From positions 124,001 through 188,000 of the forward strand of contig JAPVLO010000970.1 of assembly GCA_027257055.1 (NCBI GenBank): a stretch of DNA of 64,000 bases, read 5' to 3'. Below, piece after piece: positions 11,737 to 22,809 of this stretch (the first letter of the stretch is position 1; each line of letters opens with the position of its first letter). Both the position numbers and the translations under genes were made by a program. The notes below the pieces were generated by a model. That model saw only the letters and a list, made by a program, of their open reading frames with translations. It had not been told where the DNA came from and made no database searches. The stretch is from Cephalopachus bancanus (lineage: Eukaryota; Chordata; Mammalia; Primates; Tarsiidae).

Positions 11737-13528
11737 TTCTTTTTTAAAATTAAATTCTGTTTTATTATAGAGATTTGGGGTAAAAGTAAGGATTAACTCC
11801 ACAAGTAGGCTGCATGCAGGTGAAGTTTGGGAGACCTATGCCCTCACTCCCCTGTTATAGGACCAGGTACCCTTTGTGTTGCTACATGCCCCTCCTCCCC
11901 TGGTAGTACTCAGGCGACTGCTGATCCCTCCCTTGTGTTAATGTGATTAATGTTCAAGTCCCACTTATGAGTACAACATGTGGTATTCAGTTCTTTGTTT
12001 CTGTGATAGATCACTAAGTATGATGGTCTCCAGTTCCACCCTATTTGCTGCAAAGTCCATGATTTTGTTATTTATGGCTGCGTGATACTCCATCAGGTAT
12101 ATGTACCACATTTTCTTTATCCAGTTCACTTTTGATGGGCAGTAGGGTTGGTTCCATGTTTTTTGCTATTGTGAATAGTGTGGCAATAAACATATGTGTG
12201 CAGGTGTCTTTTTGGTAGAACGATTTATGTTCCTCTGGGTATCTTCCCAGGAGAGGGATTGCTGGAGTGTATGGAAGATCAATTTTTAGTTCTTTTAGGA
12301 ATTGCCACACTGCTTTCCATGGAGCTGAACTAACTTGCACTCCCACTAACAGTGTAGAAGTGTTCCCTTTTCTCTGCACTCATGCCAGCATCTGTTATTT
12401 TTTGATTTATTAATGATGGCCATCCTTACTGGTGTTAGGTAGTATCTCATTGTGGTTTTGATTTGCATTTCTCTGATGATTAGTGAGGCTGGGCATTTTT
12501 TCATGTATCTGTTGGCTGCTTGTATATCTTCTTTTGACAAGTGTCTATTCATGTCCTTTGCCCACTTTTTAATAGGGTTGTTTTTTTTTTTCCCCCTTTC
12601 ATTTCATTTGAGTCCTGTATGTTAGGCCTTTGTCAGATACCTAATTTGTAAATATTTTTTTCCCATTCTGTGGGTTGTCTCCCCACTCTCTTGATGGTTT
12701 GTTTCTTTTGCTGTGCAAAAGCTTTTCAGTTTGATGACGTCCCACTTGTCTATCCTAGCTTTTATGGCATTTGCTTTTGGGAATTTGGTAAAAAATTTGT
12801 TGATTACTCTGATGTACATAAGGTTGTTTTCTACATTTTCTTCTAGGATTCTTAAGGTTTGAGGGTTTCACATGTAGGTCTTTGATCCATTTAGAGTTGA
12901 TTTTTGTATATTGTAATAGATAAGGGTCCAGTTTGATTCCTCTGCATGTGGTCAGCCAGTTTTCCTAGTACCATTCCTCTGCATGTGGTCAGCCAGTTTT
13001 CCTAGTACCATTTGCCAAATATGGTCTCCTTTCCCCAGTGGTTGTTATTGGTGGTTTTGTCAAAGATGAGTTGGTTGAGAGACCAAATTTTTGCTTCCAG
13101 AATCTCTGTCCTGTTCCATTGGTCTATATGCCTATTCTTGTACCAGTACCAGGCTGTTTTAGTTACTGTAGCCTTGTAGTAAAGGTTAAAGTCTGGAAGC
13201 ATGAAGCTTTGTTCCTTTGCTGAAGATTGTTTTGACTGTTTGTACTCTTTTTTGTTTCCGTATACATTTCTGTATTGTCGTTTACAGGTCTGAGAAAAAT
13301 GATGTTGGTAATTTGATGGGTATTGCATTGAATCTGTAGATTGCCTTGGGTAGAATGGACATCTTAACAATGTTGATTCTTCCAATCCATAAGCATGGAA
13401 CGTTTTTCCATTTGTTTGTGTCATTCTTGATTTCTTTGAGCAGTGTTTTGTAGTTCTTGTTGTAAAGATCTTTCACTTTTCTGGTTAGGTGGATGCCAAG
13501 ATGTATCTTGGCATTTTTTTTGTATGTG
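11737..13528 (-). mobile_element. LINE-1, 5'-truncated, antisense, with 18-bp TSD
   Basis: The insertion is bracketed by the perfect duplication tacagccagataatttct at 11719-11736 and 13529-13546. The 3' end (minus strand) lies at the left and the truncated 5' end at the right. The minus strand contains the L1 ORF2 C-terminal region (fragments such as LKIDLPYTPAIPLLG) with frameshifts, so it is dead. The 3' UTR (11.74-11.95 kb) differs from human L1PA, suggesting another primate's L1 lineage. A 37-bp tandem duplication lies at 12936-13009. Confidence 0.92.
12936..13009. repeat. 37-bp perfect tandem duplication inside L1
   Basis: The block beginning attcctctgcatgtggtcag and ending tagtacc occurs at 12936-12972 and again immediately at 12973-13009 with no mismatch. 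L1 normally has one copy, so this is a post-insertion slippage or duplication event. Confidence 0.93.
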
Positions 13529-14011
13529 TACAGCCAGATAATTTCTCTTTGGTCAAAGTCAGCAGTCTTCAGAGTGGAATATACAAGATAATCTAATACA
13601 ATGTGGGAAGAAAATAATCAGAATTTTATCATTTCTCTAGCTATATCTTCTTATTCTCTGTATCTTCTTTCTTTTTTAACAGTTTTATTGAGATATAACT
13701 CACATATAATACAACTCACTCATTTAAAGTATACAACTTAATGGTTTTAACTAAACAGACAGTCCCCAATGTATGATGGTTCAACTTACAATTTTTCGGC
13801 TTTACAATGGTATGAAAGAGATGGCATTCAGTAGAAACTGTACTTCTTTTGTAGTGCTGGGCAGAGGCCACAAGCTGTAGCTCCCAGTCAGCCCCCACTT
13901 GGGCACACACTTAAAAAGACTTTTAGATTCAGGGGATACGTTTGCATGTTTGTTACATGGACATATCTTGTAGTAGTGGGGATTGGGTCTCAGGTGGCCC
14001 ATTTCCCAGAG

Positions 14012-14314
14012 TTTTTTTTTTTTTTTTTTTGAGTCGGAGTCTTACTCTGTCGCCCAGACTGGAGTGCAGTGGCTGCTCCCAGCCACAGCAGCCTCGACCT
14101 GCTGGGCTCCGGCGATCCTTCCGCCTCAGCCTTCCAAGTAGTTGGAACTACAGGCGCGCGCTACCACGCCTGGCTAATTTGTGATTTATTGTAGAGATGT
14201 AGAGATGAGGTCTCGCCAAGTTGCCCAGGCGGGTCTCGAACCCACAGGTTCAGGCAATTCACTCACCTCAGCCTCCCAAGGCGCGGGATTACAGGCTGAG
14301 CCACCGAACCCGGC
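14012..14314 (-). mobile_element. Alu-type SINE, antisense, CpG-rich, with 5' extension
   Basis: Full young dimer on the minus strand: poly-T, gagtcggagtcttactctg ... gagccaccgaacccggc. The right-arm hairpin arms read GTGGCTG and CAGCCAC, still perfectly paired. Candidate TSDs of 16 bp with two mismatches lie at 13996-14011 and 14379-14394. The right one is separated from the Alu 5' end by 64 bp of non-Alu sequence. Confidence 0.92.
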
Positions 14315-14378
14315 AAACTGCAGCGACCCTGCCTAGCTTCGAAGTCCCAGGCGGATCCGTAGCCTGCGCGCCCAAAAG
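14315..14378 (-). other. CpG-rich non-Alu 5' extension inside an Alu insertion
   Basis: The segment begins aaactgcagcgaccctgcct and ends tgcgcgcccaaaa on the plus strand. It has six CpGs in 64 bp, unlike the L1M/Tigger host. It lies between the Alu 5' end and the downstream candidate TSD, so it probably entered with the Alu. I do not recognise its source. Confidence 0.6.
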
Positions 14379-14415
14379 GGCCCCTTCCCCAGAGTTTTTA
14401 AGACACACACTTTTG

Positions 14416-14704
14416 GGCTGGGCTCAGTGGCTCAGCTTGTAATCCTAGCACTTTGGGAGCCCAAGGTGAGTGGATTGCCTGAGCCCGCGGGTTCGAGACC
14501 AGCCTGGGCAACTTGGTGAGACCTCATCTCTACGATAAATAAAAAATTAGCCAGGCACAGTAGCACGTGCCTGTAGTTCTGGCTACTTGGAAGGCTGAGG
14601 CAGAAGGATTGCTGGAGCCCAGCAAGTCGATGCTGGGGTGACCGTGAGTGTGCCACTGCACTCTAGCCTGGGTGATGGAGTAAGACTCCAACTAAAAAAA
14701 AAGG
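14416..14704 (+). mobile_element. Alu-type SINE with 12-bp TSD
   Basis: Sense dimer from ggctgggctcagtgg to gactccaactaaaaaaaa. The perfect duplication cacacacttttg is at 14404-14415 and 14705-14716. Confidence 0.94.
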
Positions 14705-15169
14705 CACACACTTTTGAACTACAGTATTTTCTGGCTGCTATGGGTTTATTGGGACATAAGCCCATCATAAGCCAAGGAGCAGCTGATTCACACTAATTTC
14801 AGAATATTTGTGTCTTACCAAAGATAAACTCCCTACCCATTAATAGTCACCCATAGACCCTGCCAACCATCGGTCTTTCTGTCTCAATAGATTTTAGTAT
14901 TCTAGATATTTCATATAAATGGAATCATATACTATGTGGTCTTTTGTGTCTAGCTTTTTTCACTTAGCATAATGTCCTCAGGGTTCATCCATGTCATAGC
15001 ATGTATCAGTACTTCATTCCTTTTTATTGCCTAGTATTCTATTGTGTGGATAGAGGACATTTTGTTTATTCATTTACAATTTACATTTACATTTAGTTGA
15101 TGGACATTTGTGTTGTTTACACTCTTTTGCTTTTATTTGCTATGAATGTTTGGGTACAGGTTTTTTTTG

Positions 15170-15424
15170 GTGGACATAGGATTTCATTTGTTTTGGGTAG
15201 TGTGGTGTTCCTAAGATTAGCATAAAAGCTATGTGTTAAATTTTGAGAGAAAAACAATATAAAAGTAAGTGTGGCTTTTGGAGGGAATGGAATTTTTTAT
15301 TTCTTCTTTAGTGTTCCATGTTATCCCTGTTGCTGTGCCCTGTTTTATTGACCTTTTTATTTTTTTACTGATCTTTCTGCTTGTTTTCCTGCTCGCTTCT
15401 TACTCCTGTCAGGGATGCTGTGAG
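15170..15424. other. Anonymous DNA
   Basis: AT-rich stretch after the L1M 3' end. No feature recognised. Confidence 0.4.
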
Positions 15425-15600
15425 GAAAGGAAACATTTATTGAGTAACGCTGAAGTAGAAAGTATTGCATGTTTAACTCCATAACCACCTTATGAGGTTG
15501 ATGCTGTTAAGCCCATCTAAAGACGAGGAAATGAAGGTTCTGAGAGTATAAGTAACTTGTTCAAAGTCACCCAGAAATTAAGAAGCAGAAATGAAATGAG
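15425..15600 (+). repeat. MIR SINE, sense
   Basis: Core phrases ataaccaccttatgaggttg, agacgaggaaatgaaggttc, taagtaacttgttcaaagtc in MIR order. Confidence 0.75.
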
Positions 15601-15900
15601 CCCACTTCTACCTGTTTTCAAAACTCATGCTCTCTTTCCATAGGCTATATCTCAGTTGGAGTGCTTGTTGCATTTCAGAGGGCAGATATTGCTTCTCACT
15701 TGAGATATCAAAGATGGATGTGTGAAGTGAGAAAAAAGAAGTGAAAGATGATGCCAAGATTTTGACCAACCCATAGGAATGGGGTATGCAGGAAATGGTG
15801 GGAATGGTAGATACCATGACAAAAGTTGAACCTGGTCTGGAGAAGGGAGGAGTTGGTGAGTGTTCAGTTTGAGACATATGGAGTTCGAGAATATCTTTCA
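15601..15900. other. Anonymous DNA
   Basis: Purine-rich unique-looking sequence. No gene or repeat recognised. Confidence 0.35.
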
Positions 15901-15904
15901 CTCA

Positions 15905-16060
15905 GGTGATAGTTGAGTGGCTTCTCTGCCAGGCACAGTGCATGATGCTGGAAATACATTGATGAACAAGAGTCCATGCCCCAGTGGAGCTTGTGCGCTT
16001 AGTAGGGCAGATAGACAGAAACAATTATAATCAAGTGTAATGTGTGCCATGATAACAGAA
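15905..16060 (+). repeat. LINE-2 3'-end fragment
   Basis: ccaggcacagtgcatgatgc, atacattgatgaacaagag, cagtggagcttgtgcgcttag: the conserved L2 3' tail. Confidence 0.7.
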
Positions 16061-16339
16061 AAGAGGAGAAAGATTTAATTCGGGAATCTGGTGAGAGTGG
16101 TTCTTTGAGGTTAGTAGAAAGAAATACAAAAAACGGCAATAGCTTAAGGTACAAATAGGTACATAGAATTACCAGAGATGGATATAGGAGATTAAAAGAT
16201 TTAGGAGCCAGTCATAGGAAAGTAAAGAGTTGATAATATCATTTTCTCCCACTTTCTCCTTTTCTACAAAAAGTAAATACGATTCCCTGCAGTCACATGG
16301 AATAACTGATGTTGTACAACTTTCATTCTTTGTTGCCCC

Positions 16340-16600
16340 CCATTCCTTCACATATACCCTGCCCTCTGCCTGGAGTTCTCATCTCCCATTCCTTTTATCT
16401 ACTCATCTCCTGCCTACCTTTATTCTCATTTGTCAGAAAGCTTACAATGACCCTCTGTTCCATGTCCTCACGGTCTCCTGGACCTACTGATCACACTGTC
16501 TCTTCTGTTAATTGTGAGTACCCAACCGGCAGGGACATGTTCATCAACCCAAGCATTCCCACAGTACCTGACACATAGTAAGAGGGATGCATGAATTAAT
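16340..16600 (+). repeat. LINE-2 fragment, sense
   Basis: ctgccctctgcctggagttc, tcatttgtcagaaagctt and cagtacctgacacatagtaa in the order of the L2 3' region. Confidence 0.7.
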
Positions 16601-16702
16601 TAGACAAAAAGGACCAAATCATGAGGAAGTTCTGCAACTTTTGAGCAAGAGGAGAAAGCTTTATTGTCTTATAGGAAGAGAGCTTGGTTGTCAGTCTAAC
16701 TT

Positions 16703-17224
16703 AGTGGTTCTTAATCAGGGGCGATTCTGCTTTCCCAGGGAACATTTAACAATGTCTGGAGGCATTTTTTTTTTTTTTTTGAGTTGGAGTCTCACTCTGT
16801 CACCCAGACTGGAGTGCAGTGGCCGCTTCCGGCCACCGCAGCCTCGACCTGCTGGGCTCCGGCGATCCTTTCTCCTCAGCCTTCCGAGTAGCCAGAATTA
16901 CAGGCATGCGCTACCACGCCCGGCTAATTTTTTGATTTATTGTAGAGATGAGGTCTCGCTGCCCCAGGCGGGTCTCGAACCCGCGGGCTCAGGCAATCCA
17001 CTCACCTCAGCCTCCCAAAGGCGCGGGATTACAGGCTGAGCCACTGAGCCCGGCTGAGGCATTTTTTTTAATCGTCACAGTTGGCTGGGGGTATCTAATG
17101 GCATCTGATGAGCAGAGGCCAAGGATGATGCTAAACACCCCATAAGACACAGGATAGCCCTCTACCACAAAGAGTTATCCAACTTAAAATGTTAGTAGTG
17201 CTGAGGTTGAGAAATCCTGGTCTA
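16703..17224 (+). mobile_element. hAT-Charlie MITE (MER20-like) split by an Alu
   Basis: Left part agtggttcttaatcagggg ... aacaatgtctggaggcat; right part gttggctgggggtatctaat ... gctgaggttgagaaatcctg. The ends are inverted repeats (agtggttctta / tgagaaatcctg). Likely 8-bp target copies: gtctaact on the left, gtctaatc on the right. The MER20 name is a recollection; the hAT-Charlie class is firmer. Confidence 0.72.
16771..17055 (-). mobile_element. Alu-type SINE, antisense, with TSD
   Basis: CpG-rich young copy (poly-T, gagttggagtctcactctg ... ccactgagcccggct). The TSD gaggcatttttt is at 16759-16770 and 17056-17067. It interrupts the hAT MITE. Confidence 0.93.
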
Positions 17225-17251
17225 ATCTGGTTCAGTTCTCTCTTACCACAG

Positions 17252-17425
17252 CAGTGGTTTTCAAAAATGTGGTCCCCAACAGTGGCACTATCATTGGGAA
17301 TTGTTAGAAAGAAAAATTCCAGGGTTTCACCCCAAACTCACTGAAGGAGAAACTCGGGGAGTAGGGCCCAACAATCTGTTTTTAAAAGTCTTCCAGGAGA
17401 TGCTGATGCAGGCTGAAGTTTGAGA
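17252..17425 (+). mobile_element. MER5A-type hAT MITE
   Basis: cagtggttttcaaaaatgtg, cccaacaatctgtttttaa, gatgctgatgcaggctg, gtttgagaactcc. This is the MER5A layout with inverted ends. Confidence 0.8.
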
Positions 17426-17429
17426 ACTC

Positions 17430-18600
17430 CTAAAATCAAAAGCTGTTTGGTGATAGGGCCAGCACCAGAACCCTGAGGAAAGCCAAAGTAGGAATGGTCA
17501 AGGAATAATGTTAGAAAAATCCACAGGAGGCGCTGGTTTCTGGGTGAAGCAATCATTTGTATAAAATATCCCTGAAGAGTTACTAAATATGAGAACAGGC
17601 AGAGGGAGAGGAAACTGCCCCATAAGTTAAAACTCCTGAAATGGAGGGAGATGATGATAATGTCCTTATGAAGTGACAGGTTTGAGCCCAATGGGCGGGG
17701 GGAGGTGCTGAAAGCTTTTAGTATGTAGTCATCTACGCATAAACAAAAAAAACCTCTGCTTTTCAAATTTATATTTAATGGTAGGCATGTGGGAATAACT
17801 TGCCAGGGTTCTCATCCCTCTAAAACAGCAGTTCCTTTGTTGTGTTTTCTTCCAGGCTTTGTCTATGTACATAACTATTTTTACAGTAGAGTGTTTTGCT
17901 GTCACAATAAATACCAAGGTGTTTTCAAAGGTTAAGACAGTAGCAGGTAGTATGTTGATATGGCAGCAAAGGTAAACCTGATCCATTGTCAGTTTGTTCT
18001 GCTTGGAGGGAGGGTTGTTTGGTGGAATTTGAGGTTTCAGGAAAAACAAGGTGGGTGCATTTAGGCTAATTTTGATGATCTTGGAAGAAAACAAAACAAC
18101 AAAAAACAACTTCAGAACAGAAATTTTTCTTAAGCCTCATTAAAGAAGCCAAGGACATAGATAAGGGCAATGTGAAAGAAAAAGTCTCTTTTAGGGGAAA
18201 AAGTTTTTATCGTAAATATTAGATATCCAAAGTGGAATCTCAGAACCACCCTGTGGATTTTCTGTATTTTATTTGCATTGTTTATTTGGATTGGATTGTT
18301 TTCTAAAGAAGCGCTTCAACTGTACATAGACCACTTATGTACCTAATTCTGACTTGTACCCCACATCTTTAAAATAGAATAAAGAAGCTCTTTATTGATT
18401 GGAAGTTGGGGAGCAGGGAAGGATTTTAGAGCACGTCTATTTTGGGGGAGGGGAAATTGAAAAGACGCTGAGGTTAGGGATTTATTTTCCTTACATGTTG
18501 ATTATGTTAGGGAAATGATCCCTAACATTGAATATACACTTTAAAAAAAAATAGTTACTATACATAGAGGATCTTTTCTCTCTCTCTCTTTAAAACTTCA
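17430..18600. other. Anonymous, mostly unique DNA
   Basis: No repeat or gene I can support. The antisense open frames at 17338-17766 and 17729-18109 are the longest here, but they show no domain resemblance and start within or beside the MER5A element. Confidence 0.45.
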
Positions 18601-18619
18601 TGAATACATATATGTCAAG

Positions 18620-18790
18620 CACAGTGCAGTGAATCTAAGCACACTTCACAACCCAGGGAAATTGATGGTGTATCCCCATTTATATTGATGAGAAAATTGA
18701 GGCTCAAATAAGTGAAGCAACATGGCCAGAGTCTGACATCAAATAAGTGTCAGGGCTGGAATTTTAAACCCTGGTATGTTTCCCGCCAAG
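18620..18790 (+). repeat. MIR SINE, sense
   Basis: tccccatttatattgatgag, gaaaattgaggctcaaataa, gtgtcagggctggaatttta in MIR order. Confidence 0.78.
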
Positions 18791-18884
18791 TCTAGTGTAA
18801 TTTCCATAGTGATAGTTGCCTTATGTGGTCAGATTCTTCAAGATATCTGAGACTCCTTCATTCCTCTGCTTATTAGACTAAATC

Positions 18885-18965
18885 AGTGGTCATTATCCAA
18901 GGTTGTACATCAGGACCATGAGGGGACTTTTTCAAAATATCTGTGTGCAGACTCCTCCCATTAAA
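18885..18965 (+). repeat. MER5A-like fragment
   Basis: tcagtggtcattatccaagg ... catcaggaccatgagggga ... ctgtgtgcagactcctccc: left half of a MER5-type MITE. Confidence 0.5.
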
Positions 18966-19214
18966 AAAAGGACACTCACCCTCCCCCATTTCCTAAAGCC
19001 TCTTTTTTTTTTCTTTCTCCAGAGGCCCAGGCTGCATGCAGGCCAATTTTAGAGTTGTGGAGCAGGTGGCAAGGAGGGCTGGGCCAGCCAGCAGCAGCAG
19101 CAAGCGATTCAGTTGTGATGGTGACAGCTGCTCCTCTCCAGTTGCCCATAACTAGCTGATCTCAATCACCTGGGAGAGGAACAGGGTGCAAAAGAGTCTT
19201 TTGTGGCCATGGGC

Positions 19215-19770
19215 AAACTGGAGTCAAGCTGCCTGTATTCAGATTTTATCTCTGTTGCAAACCAACCGTGTGACCTTGGGTAAGCTGATCCCTTAAATTC
19301 CCCAGGAGCCAGAATAAAGTAGTGGGTTATGTGTAAGGACTTTGAGATCTAAGGGACTTTGAGATCTGTGGGTTTAAACTCCAGCTCTACAACTTTTACT
19401 AATGACATACCCAGGGTCAGCTTCATGGGCATGTGACCTTAGAAGGGCCTGCTTGTGCAGTGTTTAATACTCTCCTGTCACTGTCTCAAAATTCTTAAGT
19501 ATTTTTGAACAAGGGACCTCACAGTTACATTTTGCACTGGACCCCACAAATAATGTAGCTTGACCCATGTTACCTTTGGGAAATTACTTAACTGCTGAGT
19601 CACTTTCCTCAGCTGTTGAATGGGAATTGTACTGAGACTTATACAAGAAGATGCTTGTAAAGCACTTACTTGGCATGGGAGTAGGGGCTCAGTTGAAGGT
19701 AGCCAGCATTAACACAGCCCTGAGCCTCAGTGTCTTCATCTGTAAAATAAAAGTGATAGATTAGCACATG
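19215..19770 (-). repeat. Two or three antisense MIR fragments
   Basis: Three partial MIR copies lie in series. The first is gattttatctctgttgcaaa with gtgtgaccttgggtaagc (19240-19310). A second, with tccagctctacaacttttac, is near 19378-19420. The third carries acctttgggaaattacttaa, cttcatctgtaaaataaaag and neighbouring blocks (19565-19760). An 18-bp tandem echo of gggactttgagatct occurs at about 19337-19372. Confidence 0.65.
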
Positions 19771-19779
19771 TCTAAGATT

Positions 19780-20640
19780 TCCTCTACAAATGCAATATAC
19801 CTACAGGATTTCCTAGTTCTAACCAATAGGAAAACACTTTGAAAAACATAATGGCTACTTTTTAAATGTAAGGGTTCATTTCCTTTCTTTGCAGTCTTGA
19901 TTTTCTTTTAACACATCCACATTGTCTCTGCTTGTAGCCTCTGTCTGCTAGTCTTGAAATCTTTTTTGAAAATCCTCAAGGAATAATCTTAACCCCCATT
20001 TTAATCTATTTTAAGTGTACCCTTTATTTAGTGAATATAATATATTGAGAGGGTAGGCTTATAGACCCTCCCAAGAGGGTAGACATTTTTTAAACCAATG
20101 TGGAAGATAATGGTAGGAGGAGTGTGTGTGGAAGGGTGAGGGATTGCCAGAGGGAATAGCAAGATTATTTGTAGTTTTGTTTTAAATGCATCACTGGGGA
20201 TACAGCTGTCCAGAGAGAACAGTTGAAGCACAAGCTTCACAAAGGTGAGGAAGAAGATAATTGAAACACAGGTTAGGGGACCAACTTTGGAGAGGATGAG
20301 GGGAACATCATTCTCTGAAACAAGCAAAAATAGGTTGCAGATACTGTGATACTTTTTCTTTATTGTATACTGAATTACCTTAAAAGAAAAGAAACCAATA
20401 TCTTTCCCACAAAGTACCTACTATTTATACAACTCTGTAGTCTCTTTATATTCCTGTTTTCACCAAAAAAGACATTTGTGTTCTCTTTATTTTAGTAAAG
20501 TCTTGTCTGTAGCCCACCTCTCCCACACCTCCCACTATAGGCCACACATTGATCATTTTTCACTTTTGATAGCTACAGTTTAGTCTTTCATTAATATACC
20601 AGAGTTTATTTAATCATGGACTAATTTTAAAGGATTTGAG
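19780..20640. other. Anonymous DNA
   Basis: AT-rich with no secure repeat assignment. Parts near 20500-20620 faintly resemble an inverted L1M 3' end. Confidence 0.35.
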
Positions 20641-20647
20641 AAACATT

Positions 20648-21372
20648 GTTAGGACATACTCCCAGTGGGGCCTCCAGAATGTTAGGTCAGGCCCACTGGG
20701 GTGTGGGTGTCTGGTGTATGATCTGGTGCCTCAAGAAAAATGCAAAGAATTGCACAGAAGTTAGATTAGAAAATGTAGTTTATTTAGAAAGTAAATTAGA
20801 AAGAGAGAGAAGAGATTCACTTCTCCAAGGTAGGAGAAGGGGCCAAGACCAGGAAACATGGGTTGGCCATAGCTCAAAGAGTGCATGGTCACACCAAAGT
20901 CTAGTAAGGCAATGGTGGGTGGCTGCTTGTGGTTGGGTCCTTTTAATCCTTCCCTTTGATGGGGGAAGGTCATTAAGGTGATTGGGTGGTGGCCTGCGCC
21001 ACGTCATCACGAAGGGGCAGGTTGCGCAGGTACTGGCGTCAGGTGATGGACAGCGGGCAGATGGGTGGGTTAGTCATATGATTGCTGCCATGGTGGTGGG
21101 GGTCTGTGTCACATAGGTCACGGAGGGCTGATTAGGTTAACTCAGGTCTTATGGGTGAAGGCAAATACTTGAAATAGAAAAGCTAATTAGTAACAAGCTG
21201 GGGAGGGGGTTGTGAAGCAACTATCAATAGCTACCTCTGAGAAACCAGTTCTGTCCTTGGCTAGTGATTAGAGGGTAAGTTAAGTGAACTGCTAGAAAAA
21301 CATGAGATTTAGGCAATGTTAAAACAGCTGCTCGTTGGGTACATTAAATCCAGGTTATGTCCTTTCACAGGT
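20648..21372 (-). mobile_element. Solo-LTR-like element (ERV type), antisense
   Basis: Read on the minus strand, a region starting tgtgaaaggacataacc runs about 430 bp to a TATA-like attaaaag (near 20945), then to an aaataaa polyadenylation signal (near 20785), and ends tcctaaca. This is the layout of an LTR with U3, R and U5. A shorter copy of the same R-side sequence occurs at 47545-47723. I could not find a matching 4-6 bp TSD, and no retroviral genes are present. Family not identified. The terminal part can form a stem (cccagtggggcct with aggcccactgggg). Confidence 0.5.
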
Positions 21373-21599
21373 GATTTGTTTGAAAGAATTAACTTTTCCA
21401 CAGTTCTCATATTGCTCATTTCTGTGTGTCATTGTATATTTCTGAAGCTTTTTATCTGCCTTGAATAATTTCTGTCCTTCCTATTTAACAAACTATAATT
21501 CATTTTCTGACAATCAACCTACTCAACTTGTTTGGCAGTATCTTCCTGAACTTGAAAATGTTCTTCCAATATTAGGTAAACTTTCAGGTGATCGGTTGA

Positions 21600-22195
21600 C
21601 TGACTTTAATTAACAAATAATAATTGTATCTATTTATGATGTGGAACATGATATTTTGAAATATATATACATTGTAGAATGGCTTAATCAAGCTAATTAA
21701 CATATGTATTACCTCACATACTTTTCTTTTTTTTGTGGTGAGAGCACTTAAAATTTACTCTCTTAGCAATTTTCAAGAATACAGTACATTGTTATTATCT
21801 ATAGCCACCATTGTTGTACAGTAGCTTTTCTATCTAGCTGGAATTTTGTATCCTTTGACCAACATGATTTTTTTTTTTTTTGAGTCAGAGTCTCACTCTG
21901 TTGCCCAGGTTGGAGTACGGTAGCATGCTCACGGCCACCACAGCCTTGACCTGCTGGGCTCAGGTGATCCTTCTGCCTCAGCCTTCCAAGTAGCTGGAAC
22001 TATAGGCGTGCGCTACACACCTGGCTAATTTTTTCATTTATTGTAGATTCGAGGTCTTGCCAAGTTGTCCAGGCTGGTCTCGAGCCCTCAGGCTTGGGCA
22101 ATCCTCTCACCTCGGCCTCCTAAAGTGCTGGGATTATAGGCATAAGCCACTGTGCCCAGCTGACCAACATGATTTTTTTTTAAAAAAATTTTCTG
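21600..22195 (-). mobile_element. LINE-1 3' end (L1MA/PB-like), antisense, split by Alu
   Basis: The plus strand carries caagctaattaacatatgta, tttttgtggtgagagcact, ctctcttagcaattttcaag, agccaccattgttgtacag and cctttgaccaacatgat, a classic inverted L1 3' end. The Alu at 21876-22160 interrupts it at the last of these. Confidence 0.88.
21876..22160 (-). mobile_element. Alu-type SINE, antisense, with long TSD
   Basis: Poly-T then gagtcagagtctcactctg ... ccactgtgcccagc. The duplication tgaccaacatgattttt begins at 21856 and again at 22161. Confidence 0.93.
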
Positions 22196-22199
22196 CTTC

Positions 22200-22790
22200 C
22201 CTGTGATAGCTTTACCTCTTTAGCTATACTTTCTCCACTTTATTTTTTCTAATGCTTTCATGTTGAAGCAACTTTACTTTTATAAATACTAATTAGTCAC
22301 ATTAAAGGTCTAGTACTGTACTGTGTAAATGTACTTAGGGTTAAAGATAAAAATATTCCTGTGATCATTGGAATCCTAAATTAATTACATGTCTGTATGT
22401 GTCTTCCTTAGTTTTACCCTGTGGTGTTAAAATAACATTTAAAATCTGATGCTACTTTTAGAAATACCTAACAAAAAATTCATCCATTCCTTCAACTCTG
22501 TTGAAAACTTTGTTCTTCTTTATAATATAGGCTTTAGTAAAACAAAACAGTCCCAAATGCTTTTTAAAAAGTTCATTTTAAATACTGTAAGATCACAAGA
22601 AAGTATACAAAAACGATGAATAAATGAACTTGTGATTGGAAACATTACTTTTCAATCAAATTTCCAAAAGCAGTTTCACTTAATGGTGGAAATAAAATGG
22701 AGAAAAAATCATAAAGGATTGCCTAACAAATAGATTTGTCATAAATGACTAAAAAGTAATCTGAAAGGAACTGAAATGCTGAAAATATGC
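22200..22790. other. Anonymous AT-rich DNA
   Basis: No repeat family or gene recognised. Confidence 0.4.
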
Positions 22791-22809
22791 ATTAAAAGTT
22801 ACAAAACTA

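Larger units (their letters stand above)
13757..14787. mobile_element. Tigger-like (pogo-type Tc1/mariner) MITE, interrupted
   Basis: The left end is cagtccccaatgtatgatgg, followed by ttcaacttacaatttttcgg. The right end, tattgggacataagcccatc ... gccaaggagcagctg, is its approximate inverse. The family assignment is from memory and only moderately secure. It is interrupted by an L1 3'-end fragment (about 13900-14415) that itself received two Alus. Confidence 0.6.
13672..15165 (-). mobile_element. L1M 3' end, antisense, split by nested insertions
   Basis: Old L1 3'-end blocks flank a nest of younger elements: cagttttattgagatataac and cactcatttaaagtatac on the left; aactccctacccattaatag, catataaatggaatcatat and gggttcatccatgtcatagc on the right. 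The right part runs from about 14790 to 15165. Confidence 0.78.

Noticed and set aside
16587..17039. 150-codon sense open frame
   Set aside because: Its second half is antisense Alu sequence ([15 protein letters not shown] type), which is a common source of spurious open frames. The first half crosses a MITE.
20028..20327. 99-codon antisense frame
   Set aside because: It has some hydrophobic content but no recognisable family, no splice context and no codon pattern that stands out.
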